A stretch of 64,000 bases of DNA. Origin: Kitasatospora kifunensis (GTDB lineage Bacteria; Actinomycetota; Actinomycetes; Streptomycetales; Streptomycetaceae). How positions within the stretch are numbered: the first letter of the stretch is position 1; each line of letters begins with the position of its first letter. The DNA lies in the NCBI RefSeq assembly GCF_014203855.1, contig NZ_JACHJV010000001.1, forward strand, positions 7,440,001 to 7,504,000, given 5' to 3'. The position numbers and the translations under genes are program-made. Positions 15,166-24,014 of this stretch are shown piece after piece. The notes below the pieces were generated by a model. The model saw nothing but the letters and a program-made list of their open reading frames with translations, was not told where the DNA came from and did no database searches.

Positions 15166-18100
15166 TCAGGGACCGGCGACCGGATACGCGCTGAGGATGC
15201 GGTTGGTGCCGGGATCGATCGCCAACCGGATGAACGTCTCGCCGTTCGTTCCGATCACCTTGTCCATGGGGACGATCCACACGGCGTCGTCGTTCGGCAC
15301 CCTGATCGCCTTCGACTTCATGGTCCAGGCATCGTCGACCAGGTCCAGGAGCTTGATCGGGTTCTTCTCCAGGAACACGGTGTGCGTCGCCCTGGAGGTG
15401 TTCACCGCGGCGTGCGCGAGAACGTGCAGGATCTTGCCCGGCGCGTAGAGCAGACCGGCGGGCGACAGGAAGTCACCGTTGCCGAGGTCCGCGAAGACCG
15501 CCGGGCACCACTCCGGGCTGCTGCTGTTGTGCACCAGCACCGGGGTCGCGCCCGCCAGCACGTAGTAGGTGTGGACGTTGCTGACGGTGAGGTTGTAGGC
15601 GGGCTGGAGCGTCGTCCAGTGCCGGGTTCCGGTGATCCGGACCGTCTGACCGCCGGGGGTCCGCAGGGTGTCGCCGATGGTCAGGTCGGCGGCATCGCGC
15701 CAGTCGTGGGCGCTCTGCGACCAGTACGGGTGGTGACTGGTGGAGGTGATGACCGAGCTGGAGCCGTCCGGCGCCGCGATCGTGAGTCCGGTGAAGTCAC
15801 GATCATCGGGGGTGTAGATGGTGGCCTCGACACGCTGCGCGCCGGTGGTGCCGGTGGCCGGGTCGGTGGCCGTCACCGTGTCCCCGATGCGGATCTGCTC
15901 GATCGGGCGGGTCGTTCCGTCGGCCATGAGCACGGCGGTACCGGCCGGGAAACTGTTGGTCCGGCAGGCGTTCCGCAGGTCCTTGGCGACGTCGGATTCG
16001 GACTGGAGCTCGTCGACCAGGGCCCGGTCCACGGAGGGGTCGTTGCGCAGGGCCGCGAGCGCCGCGTCGGAGCCGGCACCGTCCTTCAGGGTGAGGCGGA
16101 ACTTGGAGACGGCGTCGGCCGCGGCGGTGAGCTTGTCGATGACGGTACTGCTGTAGCCGTTGAGCGACGCCTGGAGGGCGAGCTTGGCATCCTCGATGCC
16201 GACGCCCGTCTCCATCGCGAAGCGCAACGCGACGACGCCCTTGGCGGCATCCGCCAGTTTGCCGACGGGGATGAGGGTCGCGGCCGCCCAACCGCAGGAG
16301 GCGTTCAGCCCCGGGTTGTTGAAGCACTTGACGAAGTCACCGGCGAGCAGGTCCCACATGAACTTGCCCGCGACCACGTTCGGGTCGTACTTGGTCTTGT
16401 AGTCCTGGTAGGTCAGGTCGATGGTGGTCTGGTAGGGGACGCCGTCCAGGTGCTGGGTGCTCAGGACGACGGTGTCCCAGGTCGTGTACTTGCCCTTGCA
16501 GGCGTCGATGCTGAGTCCGGCTTCGGGGCACGTGCGCATGACGTAGTCGACGGTGCCGGTGATCTTCATCTTGACCGTGATGGTGCAGACCAGGTCCCCG
16601 GCGCCGTTCTTGTGCCAGGTGTTGTTGGTCCCGAAGATGGCGCCCCACATGCCCGCGTCCGCGGGGTCGTCGGCGATGCACTTGGACATGCCGTCGTCAA
16701 CGGTCGTCGGGGTCATGTCCGAGTGGGGCACGGTCTCGACGTAGTACGCCCGGCCGCTGCTGTCGCTGCCACTGCCGCCGCTGCCGTCGGAGCCGTCCTT
16801 GCCGGCGGTGCCGGAGGGGGTTTGGGCGGCGGCGGCCTCGGCCTGCTGCTTCTGCCAGACCGCGGCCTGAGCGTCGGCGGCGGCCTGGGCGGCCTCCTGC
16901 GCGCTCTTCTGGGCGGCGGCCGCGGCGGCCTGGGCCTGGTCGGCGGCGGTCTTGGCGCTGGACGCGTACTGGTCGGCCTGGTTCGCGTAGCCGGTGGCCA
17001 TGGCGGCCGAGGCGCTGGCGCGGCTGGCGGCCGCGTTGGCGGATGTCGCGGCGGCCTGGGCCTGTTGGGCGTAGCTGGCGGCCTGGTCGGCGGAGGCCTG
17101 GGCCTGCTGGGCGGACTGGGCGGCCTTGCTGGACCAGTCGGCGGCCTGGGCGGCCGAGGTGCTGGCCTGGTTGGCGTAGCCGGCGGCCTCGGCGGCGGCG
17201 CCACGGGCGGTGGCGTAGGACTGCGAGGCCTGGGCCGCGTACTGGCGGGCGAGGGCCACCGAGCCGTCGATGGTGGCGAGGTAGGACTGGATGGTCGCCA
17301 CGTGGGCCGCGGTCACCGCGTCCCGCTGCTGGGCCTTGAGCAGGCCGCTCTGCAGGAACGGCTCCAGGCCGTCGGCCGGGCCGGACATGACGGCCTGGGC
17401 CGCGGCCTTGACCTCCGGACCGCCGGTCGCGATGGCCTGGGTGACCAGCACGCGGTTGTCGTCGTCCCTCGCCTTGTACTGGCCGACGGCCAGGAAGGCG
17501 CGCACGTCGTCGATCGTGCCCGACAGCGCCTGACCGGCCGCCGCCTTCACCCCGGGACCGCCCGCCGCCATGATCTGCGAGAGCAGGACGCGGTCGTCGT
17601 CGTCCTTGCCCGGGTAGGCCCCGGTCGCCAGGAAGTCGTGCAGCTGCGCGGGGGTGCCCACCGAGGCGGTCTCCGCGGCCAGGCGCAGTTCCAACTTCCC
17701 CGGGGCCTGGGCGATGGCCATGGCGCTGGTGCGGTCGTCGCGGTCGCGGGCCACCGTCAGGTTGGTGGTCAGGAACGCCTGGACGGCGCTGTCGTCACCT
17801 TCGAGGGCACTCTGGGCCGCGGCCTTGGTCCACGGCCCGCCGGCGTCCAGCAGCCGCAGCGCGGCCTGACGGCCCTTGAGGACCGCCGTCTTGGGGTCGA
17901 CCCCGGGGGCGGTGGCGTCCTTGAGGAGTTGATCGGTGTCGGCGGCCAACTGGCCGCTCTTCCCGGCCTCCCAGGCGGCGGTCTTCGCCTTCAGGTCGGC
18001 CTCGCGGGAGGCCTCGTCGGCGGTGGCCATCTCGTTGGCCTGCTGCTCGTCCAGGCGCTCCTGGTCACAGGCGCGGGCGATGTCGGCGACCTTGTGGGCC

Positions 18101-19662
18101 TGCGTGGCGGAGCTGGCCGCGGAGTCGGCGGCCGCGCCGGCGGCGGTGGCGGCGGCCTGCGCGGTGTTGGCCCAACTCGACGCCTCACCGGCGTGTTTGG
18201 CGGCCTCGTCGGCGGCCGCGGCTGCGGCGTCCGCGTGTGCGGCCGCGTCGTTGGCGGCGCGTTGGGCGTCGCCGGCCGCGGCGGCGGCGTCGTTCGCGAT
18301 CTGCACGGTGGCGTTGGCGGCGCGGGTGGCCTCCGCAGCAGCGGTCTTGGCGCGGGCGGCGGCCTGGCGGGCCCGGTACGCGGCGTCGTCGGCGACGCCG
18401 GAGTAGCCGGCCGCGTCGGAGGCGGCCTGGGCAGCGGCGGCGGCGTTGACACCCGCGGAGGCGGCGGCCTGGGCGGCGGCGCCGGCCTGGGTCGCGGCGA
18501 CGCCGGCCCACTGGCTGGCCTCGGCCGCGGTGCGGGCGTTGACGGCGGCGTCGCGGGCGGTGGCCGCGGCCTTGTTGGCAGCGTCGGCCTTGCTCGCGTC
18601 GCTGCCGGCGGCGGCTGCGGCGCTGAGCGCTGCGGCGGCGGCGTTGCCGGCCTTGGTGGCGGCCGAGGCGGCGTTGGCGGCGGCGTTCGCGGCCTGGCTG
18701 GCGGCCTCGTTCGCGGCCCTGGCCGCGTCCGAGGCGGTCTGGGCGGCATCGGCGGCCCTGCTCGCGGCGTCCGCCGCGCGGCCGGCCGCGTTGGAGGCCT
18801 GGCCGGCCGAGCCCTGGGCCGCCTTGGTCTCGGCCGCCGCGCGTTCGGCGGCCTCCTTGGCCAGGCGGGTGGCGTCCACGGCCTTGCCGGCCGCGTCCTT
18901 GGCGGTCTGCGCCTGCTGACCGGCCTGGTCGGAGGCGGTCTTCGTCAGGTCGGCCAGCTGGGCGACGGTCAGCGTCTCCTGGTCGTGGGCCGCCGCCGTC
19001 TGGTAGCCGTACTGCAGGAACTGCTGGACGTCGTCCATCGTGCCGTTCAGCGCGGTGTTGGCGGCCTTCTTCACCTCCGGCCCACCCGAGGACATCAGCT
19101 GGGACAGGTGGACCCGGTCGTCATCGTCACGGGCCTTGAACTGACCCACGTTCAGGAACTGGTTGACGTCGTCGAGCGTGCCGTCCATGGCCTTGGCGGC
19201 GGCGGCCTGCACCCCTGGCCCGCCGGTCGACATGATCTGCGACAGCCGCACCCGCTGGTCGTCCTCGTACGCCTTCTTGGCGTCCTTGTCGAGGAACTTC
19301 TGCAGGTCGGCCGCGGTCCCGGCCAGCGCGGCGGTACCGGCCGCACGTACCCCGGGGCCCGAGACCGCGACCAGCTGCTCGATCCGGGCCCGCAGGTCCT
19401 GGTCGGCAGCGGCTGCCTGACCGTTCGTCAGGAACGCGGTCAGGTCGTCAGGGGAGCCGGTCAGCGCGCTCTCCGCAGCCTGGCGAACGGCTGGACCGCC
19501 GGTCTGCCAGGCGGCCACCACCTTCACCCGGTCCGGGTTCGCGGCGGTCGCCGGCGTCGTGTCGGCCGCCGCCGGTATCGCCAGCAGCCCGGTCAACAGG
19601 CTGCCGGCCACGAGCCCGACCGCCCATCTCCGTCTGGCTCGTGCTATCGAAGACATACTCAT
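15166..19662 (-). CDS. Secreted polymorphic toxin: ALF repeats, Ala-rich stalk, HINT, C-terminal putative RNase
   Basis: A 1498-aa modular toxin. After a Sec leader (RRRWAVGLVAGSLLTG.. ending PAAA) come ALF-type repeats of the form GGPxVxxAAxxALxGxxxDLxxFL, in two blocks (about residues 30-260 and 640-850). Alanine-rich heptad-like stalks follow each block (to about 1030). A cysteine-containing region (1050-1200) leads to a pretoxin HINT module starting at Cys1233 (SFPAGTAVLMADGT) and ending at Val-His-Asn1379. The last ~119 residues carry HVLAH, HTVF, LVDDAW and TNGETFIRL plus PGTNRILSAYPV, a pattern I associate with BECR-fold RNase toxins (inference). HINT would cleave at Asn1379 and free this tip. 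The ATG at 19680 is an alternative start. Confidence 0.85.
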   Translation of the reverse strand: MSMSSIARARRRWAVGLVAGSLLTGLLAIPAAADTTPATAANPDRVKVVAAWQTGGPAVRQAAESALTGSPDDLTAFLTNGQAAAADQDLRARIEQLVAVSGPGVRAAGTAALAGTAADLQKFLDKDAKKAYEDDQRVRLSQIMSTGGPGVQAAAAKAMDGTLDDVNQFLNVGQFKARDDDDRVHLSQLMSSGGPEVKKAANTALNGTMDDVQQFLQYGYQTAAAHDQETLTVAQLADLTKTASDQAGQQAQTAKDAAGKAVDATRLAKEAAERAAAETKAAQGSAGQASNAAGRAADAASRAADAAQTASDAARAANEAASQAANAAANAASAATKAGNAAAAALSAAAAAGSDASKADAANKAAATARDAAVNARTAAEASQWAGVAATQAGAAAQAAASAGVNAAAAAQAASDAAGYSGVADDAAYRARQAAARAKTAAAEATRAANATVQIANDAAAAAGDAQRAANDAAAHADAAAAAADEAAKHAGEASSWANTAQAAATAAGAAADSAASSATQAHKVADIARACDQERLDEQQANEMATADEASREADLKAKTAAWEAGKSGQLAADTDQLLKDATAPGVDPKTAVLKGRQAALRLLDAGGPWTKAAAQSALEGDDSAVQAFLTTNLTVARDRDDRTSAMAIAQAPGKLELRLAAETASVGTPAQLHDFLATGAYPGKDDDDRVLLSQIMAAGGPGVKAAAGQALSGTIDDVRAFLAVGQYKARDDDNRVLVTQAIATGGPEVKAAAQAVMSGPADGLEPFLQSGLLKAQQRDAVTAAHVATIQSYLATIDGSVALARQYAAQASQSYATARGAAAEAAGYANQASTSAAQAADWSSKAAQSAQQAQASADQAASYAQQAQAAATSANAAASRASASAAMATGYANQADQYASSAKTAADQAQAAAAAAQKSAQEAAQAAADAQAAVWQKQQAEAAAAQTPSGTAGKDGSDGSGGSGSDSSGRAYYVETVPHSDMTPTTVDDGMSKCIADDPADAGMWGAIFGTNNTWHKNGAGDLVCTITVKMKITGTVDYVMRTCPEAGLSIDACKGKYTTWDTVVLSTQHLDGVPYQTTIDLTYQDYKTKYDPNVVAGKFMWDLLAGDFVKCFNNPGLNASCGWAAATLIPVGKLADAAKGVVALRFAMETGVGIEDAKLALQASLNGYSSTVIDKLTAAADAVSKFRLTLKDGAGSDAALAALRNDPSVDRALVDELQSESDVAKDLRNACRTNSFPAGTAVLMADGTTRPIEQIRIGDTVTATDPATGTTGAQRVEATIYTPDDRDFTGLTIAAPDGSSSVITSTSHHPYWSQSAHDWRDAADLTIGDTLRTPGGQTVRITGTRHWTTLQPAYNLTVSNVHTYYVLAGATPVLVHNSSSPEWCPAVFADLGNGDFLSPAGLLYAPGKILHVLAHAAVNTSRATHTVFLEKNPIKLLDLVDDAWTMKSKAIRVPNDDAVWIVPMDKVIGTNGETFIRLAIDPGTNRILSAYPVAGP

Positions 19663-20135
19663 CGCAATCCGCAATCCCATCCTGAATTCAGGCACCGAAG
19701 TGCCGCCCCCGGCCGCCGGAACCCATGCCGACGGTCCTGGAAATCGCTCACAGAAAGGTGACGCGGCCAGAAATGCCGCGCCATCGGGCCCGCCGCCCCG
19801 CAGGAGCGGGGCAGGAGGCGGGCGTTGCCTCGTCACGTGCCGTGTGAACGGCGCTCAGCGATTCCGTCAGGAATCGGGCCGTCGGGCACATCGCTTGGGC
19901 AAGCGGGAGAAAGAAGCGGAGCCCGGGGGATACCAGCGCCCCCAAGCCGGTAGAGGAAGGATCAAGCGACGGTACCGGGGTGGCTCCTTTGGCGTCGAAG
20001 GATGCCACTGTCCGTCGAGAGGGTCGCTGATCGTGGTCAAGTCCCTTGGGCGCCAAGGCGACCGGGCCGGACGCAGCGAGGCCCTCCGGCCGGGAGGGGC
20101 TCGCCGCGTCCGGCGTTTGGTGTTCGGTCAGACGG
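19663..20135. other. Intergenic region upstream of toxin
   Basis: About 470 nt without a supported gene. It holds the toxin promoter (not resolved), a GC-rich hairpin near 19787-19823 and, at 20066-20114, the terminator of the pseudoprotease gene. Confidence 0.5.
20066..20114. terminator. Terminator after pseudoprotease gene
   Basis: A 9-bp outer stem (20066-20074 with 20106-20114) with additional GCGAGGCCCTCC/GGAGGGGCTCGC-type pairing inside. It lies just beyond the minus-strand stop codon at 20136. Confidence 0.65.
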
Positions 20136-22193
20136 TCAGCTGAAGGTGGCCGTGACGGAGACCTTGTCGTGGGTGCCGCTGACGGACTGGAGGTCGAGCG
20201 GGGTGCCGGCCGACCAGGTCTTGTCGGCGTGGCGGACGACGTTCAGCACGCGGTTGTCGCTGGTGGCGACTGAGAGCTGGAGCTCGCCCGCGATGACGGT
20301 GCCGCTGACCGAGGTGGCGGTGAGCTGGCCCCACACGCCGCTCAGGTCGCTGAACGGCTGCCAAGTGCCGCTGGCGTAGCGGATGGTGTGGTACTGGTGG
20401 GCGCCGTTGTCGGTGATGATCACCATCTGGGCGTCGTTGCCCGAACCGGCCATGGCGACCGAGGTGACCGGGCCGGTGGCGCCGGCGGCCTGGGCCACGT
20501 CGCCCCAGCTCGTCCAGTTGCCGGTGGTGTTGCGGATGGTGTGGTAGACCTTGCCGTTCGCGACGGCCGCGACCTGGAGCTGACCGCCGACGCTCGCGAG
20601 GGCGACCGAGGTGACGGCGGGCAGGTTGCCGGCCCCGCCGCCGGTCTCGATGTCGCCGAACCCGATCCAGCTGCCGTCGGCCTGCCGGATGGTGTGGTAG
20701 AGCCGCCCGTTGGCGACCGCGACCACGTGCAGCTGGTTGCCGATCGAGACGGCGGCCACCTGGGTGATGTTGGTGAGCTGGCCGGCCACGGCGTTGACGT
20801 CGCCGAACCCGGACACCATGCCCGCACCGCCGGTGGTGGGCTGCCGCACGATGGTGTGGTGCAGGTGCCCGTCACCGCCGAGCGCGACGATGTGGGTGTC
20901 GCCGTTGATGCCGGCGGCGGCGAAGGAGCGCACCCCGCCGATGCTGCCGGCGGACGTCTCCACGTTGCCGAACGGCGTGACGGTGCCGTCGCCGAGACGC
21001 ACCGACCGGTAGAGGCTGTTGTCACCGTTCACCAGGACCGCCGTCTTCCAGCCCGGCTCCGTGGTGCGCAGGAACAGGATCCAGGTGGCGAGGTCGTCGG
21101 CGCGGGTCTCGGTGGCACCGGTGGCGGTGTCGGTGGCGCCGAGGCAACCGCCCTGCCAGGCCTGACTGGTGACGGCGGCGAGCTCGAAGCCGCCGTTCCT
21201 GGCGCGCAGTGCGGGGCCGCCGGCGTCGCCCTGGCAGACGGTGGCGTCGGCGGGGGTGTTGGGGGCGACGGTGACGCTGGTGGGGTTCACGGTGCCGGTG
21301 CTGAAGGTGGCGCTGTGCGGGCTGCTCGGCCGCCACTCGGTCCTGGTGCGACCGAAGCCGACGACCTGGAGGTTCTCGCCGGTGGTGGGCGCGGTGGTGG
21401 CCACCGCGATCGGCGTCACGTCGGTGACGGGCTGGGCCAGCCGGGCCATGACGAGGTCACGGTCGGCGCGGGGGTCGAGCTCGGCGATGGCGACGGTGTG
21501 GCTGCCGATGGTGGCCGTGCTCGCGGTCTTCGGCGCGCCGGTGGGGACGGTGCTCAGGTCGGCGGGGTTGTCGGCGAAGCAACTGGCCGCGGAGAGCACC
21601 CACTGCGGGGCGACCAGGGTGGCGGTGCACGCCCGGGAGCCGGGGTGGCCGGGCTGGCCGACGGTGAGGGTGCCGACCGCCGGGGTGGGGTTGGTCCCGG
21701 GCGAGGCGGCCGACCCGCCGGTGGCGTTCAGTTCCAGCAGTGTGGTCGTGTCGGTGGAAGTGCCTTCGCCGACCGGGGTCCAGGCGTTCTTGTTGACGTC
21801 GATGCTGGTGACCGTGCCCGCGGTGTTGAGCGTGGCCTTGATGGTGTGGTCGTCGCCCTTGATGTTGTAGACCTGCGGGATTTCCAGTGACAGGTAGCCG
21901 GTCGGGCCGGTGATCTGGAAGCAGACCTCGCTGGGTGTGGCGGCCCGGCTGTAGAGCTGGACCAGGCCGGTGCCTGATCCGCAGTCGGCGAGCACGATGT
22001 GGCCGTCGCCGGACTTCAGTGTGATGCCGTGGTCGGCGAGGATTTTCGCTGCTCCGGGGTAGCTGAAGTCCTCGACCGCGGTGGGCGGTGTCGGTTCGGC
22101 GGCGGTTGCCGTCGTTGTTGCCGATGCGCCGGCTATCACGGTTGCCGACAGTGCCGCGGCCAGGGGCCACGCCAGTTTTCTGCTTACCTGCAC
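20136..22193 (-). CDS. Secreted trypsin-fold pseudoprotease with C-terminal beta-propeller-like repeats
   Basis: Exported 685-aa protein. After the signal peptide there is a ~130-residue beta domain, then an S1 (trypsin) fold at about 175-400, then repeats with YHTIR..(T/S)G.W..FGD at about 40-55-residue spacing that resemble a lectin-type beta-propeller. The catalytic triad is broken: TAAHC is SAASC (Ser204 for His), Asp246 is kept (RDLVMARL), and GDSGGP is GDAGGP (Ala324 for Ser). It should therefore bind rather than cut. The GTG at 22193 is preferred (CTGGAG upstream); a TTG at 22232 is possible. The ligand is unknown. Confidence 0.85.
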   Translation of the reverse strand: MQVSRKLAWPLAAALSATVIAGASATTTATAAEPTPPTAVEDFSYPGAAKILADHGITLKSGDGHIVLADCGSGTGLVQLYSRAATPSEVCFQITGPTGYLSLEIPQVYNIKGDDHTIKATLNTAGTVTSIDVNKNAWTPVGEGTSTDTTTLLELNATGGSAASPGTNPTPAVGTLTVGQPGHPGSRACTATLVAPQWVLSAASCFADNPADLSTVPTGAPKTASTATIGSHTVAIAELDPRADRDLVMARLAQPVTDVTPIAVATTAPTTGENLQVVGFGRTRTEWRPSSPHSATFSTGTVNPTSVTVAPNTPADATVCQGDAGGPALRARNGGFELAAVTSQAWQGGCLGATDTATGATETRADDLATWILFLRTTEPGWKTAVLVNGDNSLYRSVRLGDGTVTPFGNVETSAGSIGGVRSFAAAGINGDTHIVALGGDGHLHHTIVRQPTTGGAGMVSGFGDVNAVAGQLTNITQVAAVSIGNQLHVVAVANGRLYHTIRQADGSWIGFGDIETGGGAGNLPAVTSVALASVGGQLQVAAVANGKVYHTIRNTTGNWTSWGDVAQAAGATGPVTSVAMAGSGNDAQMVIITDNGAHQYHTIRYASGTWQPFSDLSGVWGQLTATSVSGTVIAGELQLSVATSDNRVLNVVRHADKTWSAGTPLDLQSVSGTHDKVSVTATFS

Positions 22194-22293
22194 GAACGAC
22201 TCCAGGGAAATGGCATGCCCGGAGGATGCCAACGCCCCCCGAGTCAGCTGGCTAACAAGCCTCGCGGACCGTAGCGGTCATCGTTCGTGTGCG

Positions 22294-22935
22294 TCAACTC
22301 GTCTTGTCCGTGGTCAGGAGGCCGCACCGGGCCTGCCGCGCAGCGGGATTCCCGGGCGCACGGGCTCCCGCGCCGGCCTGGTCCAGGACGGTGGTCACCG
22401 CCCCGCACAGCGCGGCCCGCGCGGCTCGGGGGGTGGCGAAGCGGCTGTGGTTCATCGCGCCGTGGCGCAGGATCAGCAGTGTGTCGGCCCCGCTCTCGGC
22501 GTCCGGGTGGCCGGCGGCGGTGAGCAGTTCCGCGAGCTGGTCGTGGAACCAGTCCATGTGCTCCTGGATCGCCTGGCTGACGGGATGCCCGGGGTCGGGG
22601 TAGTCGGCGGCGGTGTTGATGAACGGGCAGCCGCGGAAGCCCGGTTCGCAGAACTGGTCCGCGATCCCCGCGAACAGGGCCGCCACCGCATCATGCGGGG
22701 AACGCCCGGCCGCCGCGGCCGCAGCGGCTTCGCGGAACACCCGGTCGTGCTCCCGGACGTAGGCGAGGACCACCTCGTCCTTGGACGGGAAGTGCCGGTA
22801 GAAGGTGGCGTTCGCGACCGCCGACTCGCGGATCAGCTGGTCGATGCCCACGCCCCGCACGCCCTGTGCGTAGAAGAGCCTCATCGCCGCGGCCAGGATG
22901 CGCTCCCGTGGCGGGCCGGAGTCGTTCGTCGTCAT
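22294..22935 (-). CDS. TetR-family repressor
   Basis: A 213-aa one-component regulator. The N-terminal helix-turn-helix is clear (RERILAAAMRLFYAQGVRGVGIDQLIRESAVANATFYRHF, residues 10-49). The ligand half contains FRGCPFINTAADYPDPGHPV, a signature seen in regulators that sense small electrophiles or drugs. It is divergent from the alpha/beta hydrolase at 23069, with an operator-like inverted repeat (22947-22986) between them, so it likely represses that hydrolase and itself. The last ~25 residues are Arg/Ala-rich and untypical. Confidence 0.9.
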   Translation of the reverse strand: MTTNDSGPPRERILAAAMRLFYAQGVRGVGIDQLIRESAVANATFYRHFPSKDEVVLAYVREHDRVFREAAAAAAAGRSPHDAVAALFAGIADQFCEPGFRGCPFINTAADYPDPGHPVSQAIQEHMDWFHDQLAELLTAAGHPDAESGADTLLILRHGAMNHSRFATPRAARAALCGAVTTVLDQAGAGARAPGNPAARQARCGLLTTDKTS

Positions 22936-22946
22936 GACTTGACGCT

Positions 22947-22986
22947 AGCAGAAGGAGCGTTCTACCTTTGAAGAGAGAACGGTCCT
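22947..22986. promoter_or_regulatory. Operator for the divergent TetR/hydrolase pair
   Basis: Inverted repeat AGAAGGAGCGTTCT (22947-22960) and AGAACGGTCCTTCT (22973-22986), 14-nt arms with one mismatch and a 12-nt spacer, 11 nt from the TetR start. The layout is typical of TetR autoregulation. Confidence 0.65.
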
Positions 22987-23068
22987 TCTACTTCGCTGGT
23001 GCCGCTCCCACGGCTACCGCTTGTAACCGACCCGACAGCACCCGAACCCACCAAGGAGTCACCCCGCC

Positions 23069-23869
23069 ATGCCCGCCAACCGCACCCCCGTCATGTTCAT
23101 CCACGGCCTGTGGCTGCACTCGACGAGCTGGCAGCCCTGGGCCGACCGGTTCCGCGACGCCGGATACGAGCCGATCCTCCCCGAATGGCCCGGCGTGCCC
23201 GCCACCGTCGCCCAGGCCCGCAAGAACCCCGACCCGCAGGCCGGCGTCGGCCTCGCCGAGATCTCCGCCCACCACGCGCGGATCATCCGCGACCTGGACA
23301 CCCCGCCCATCCTGATCGGCCACTCGGTGGGCGGTTTCATCGCCCAGCACCTCCTGGGCCAGAACCTGGCACGCGCGGCCGTCGCCATCTGCCCCGGCCA
23401 GATCAAGGGCGTCAAGGCCGTCGGCCCTGCCCAGGCCAAGTCCGCCTTCGCCTTCCTGCGCAACCCCGCCAACACCAAGCGCGCCGTCTCGCTCGACCCC
23501 GCCCAGTTCCGCTACGCCTTCGCCAACGCCGTCGAACAGCAGGAATCCGACGAGCTGTTCAGCGAGTGGACCATCCCCAGCCCCGCCCGCCCCCTCTTCC
23601 AGCTCGCGCTGAGCAACTTCGCCCCCCACTCACCCGCCAAGGTCGACACCCGCAACGCCGGCCGCGGCCCCCTGCTGCTGCTCTCCGGCAAGCTCGACCA
23701 CACCGTCCCCGACGTCCTCACCCGCTCCACCCGCAAGCAGTACCGCAACTCCCCGGCCACCACCGACTACCACCGCTTCGAGGATCGCGGCCACTCCCTG
23801 ACCGTCGACCACGGCTGGCGCGAACTCGCCGACTACTCCCTCAACTGGCTCGACCGGTACCAGCACTGA
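23069..23869 (+). CDS. Alpha/beta hydrolase
   Basis: A cytoplasmic 266-aa alpha/beta-fold hydrolase. The oxyanion strand is VMFIHGLWLHSTSW, the nucleophile elbow GHSVGG (Ser86), the acid is likely Asp in SGKLDHTVP, and the base His in EDRGHSLTVDHGW. Substrate unknown; probably an ester. The ATG at 23069 follows AAGGAG (11 nt upstream). The TetR gene and operator upstream indicate ligand-induced expression. A strong hairpin (23908-23947) ends transcription. Confidence 0.9.
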   Translation: MPANRTPVMFIHGLWLHSTSWQPWADRFRDAGYEPILPEWPGVPATVAQARKNPDPQAGVGLAEISAHHARIIRDLDTPPILIGHSVGGFIAQHLLGQNLARAAVAICPGQIKGVKAVGPAQAKSAFAFLRNPANTKRAVSLDPAQFRYAFANAVEQQESDELFSEWTIPSPARPLFQLALSNFAPHSPAKVDTRNAGRGPLLLLSGKLDHTVPDVLTRSTRKQYRNSPATTDYHRFEDRGHSLTVDHGWRELADYSLNWLDRYQH

Positions 23870-23907
23870 GCACTTCCACCAGCGTGCTGCGCCGGTGGTT
23901 CGTCGAT

Positions 23908-23947
23908 ACCGGTGGTTCGTCGCACTGGGGAGCGACAAACCACCGGT
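23908..23947. terminator. Bidirectional terminator between hydrolase and monooxygenase
   Basis: 16-nt arms (23908-23923 with 23932-23947), one mismatch, 8-nt loop, between convergent genes. Confidence 0.7.
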
Positions 23948-24014
23948 AGGTGGCCGGCGTGAGTTGCCTGGCGTGGGGCGGGGCGTGCTACGGCCGGCGG
24001 CGGGTCCGGTGTGC

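Noticed and set aside
15091-19761. A plus-strand open frame of over 1500 codons opposite the toxin gene
   Set aside because: It is the antisense shadow of a GC-rich, alanine-coding gene; the minus-strand reading has a signal peptide, HINT motifs and repeats, while the plus reading is low-complexity Gly/Val/Arg.
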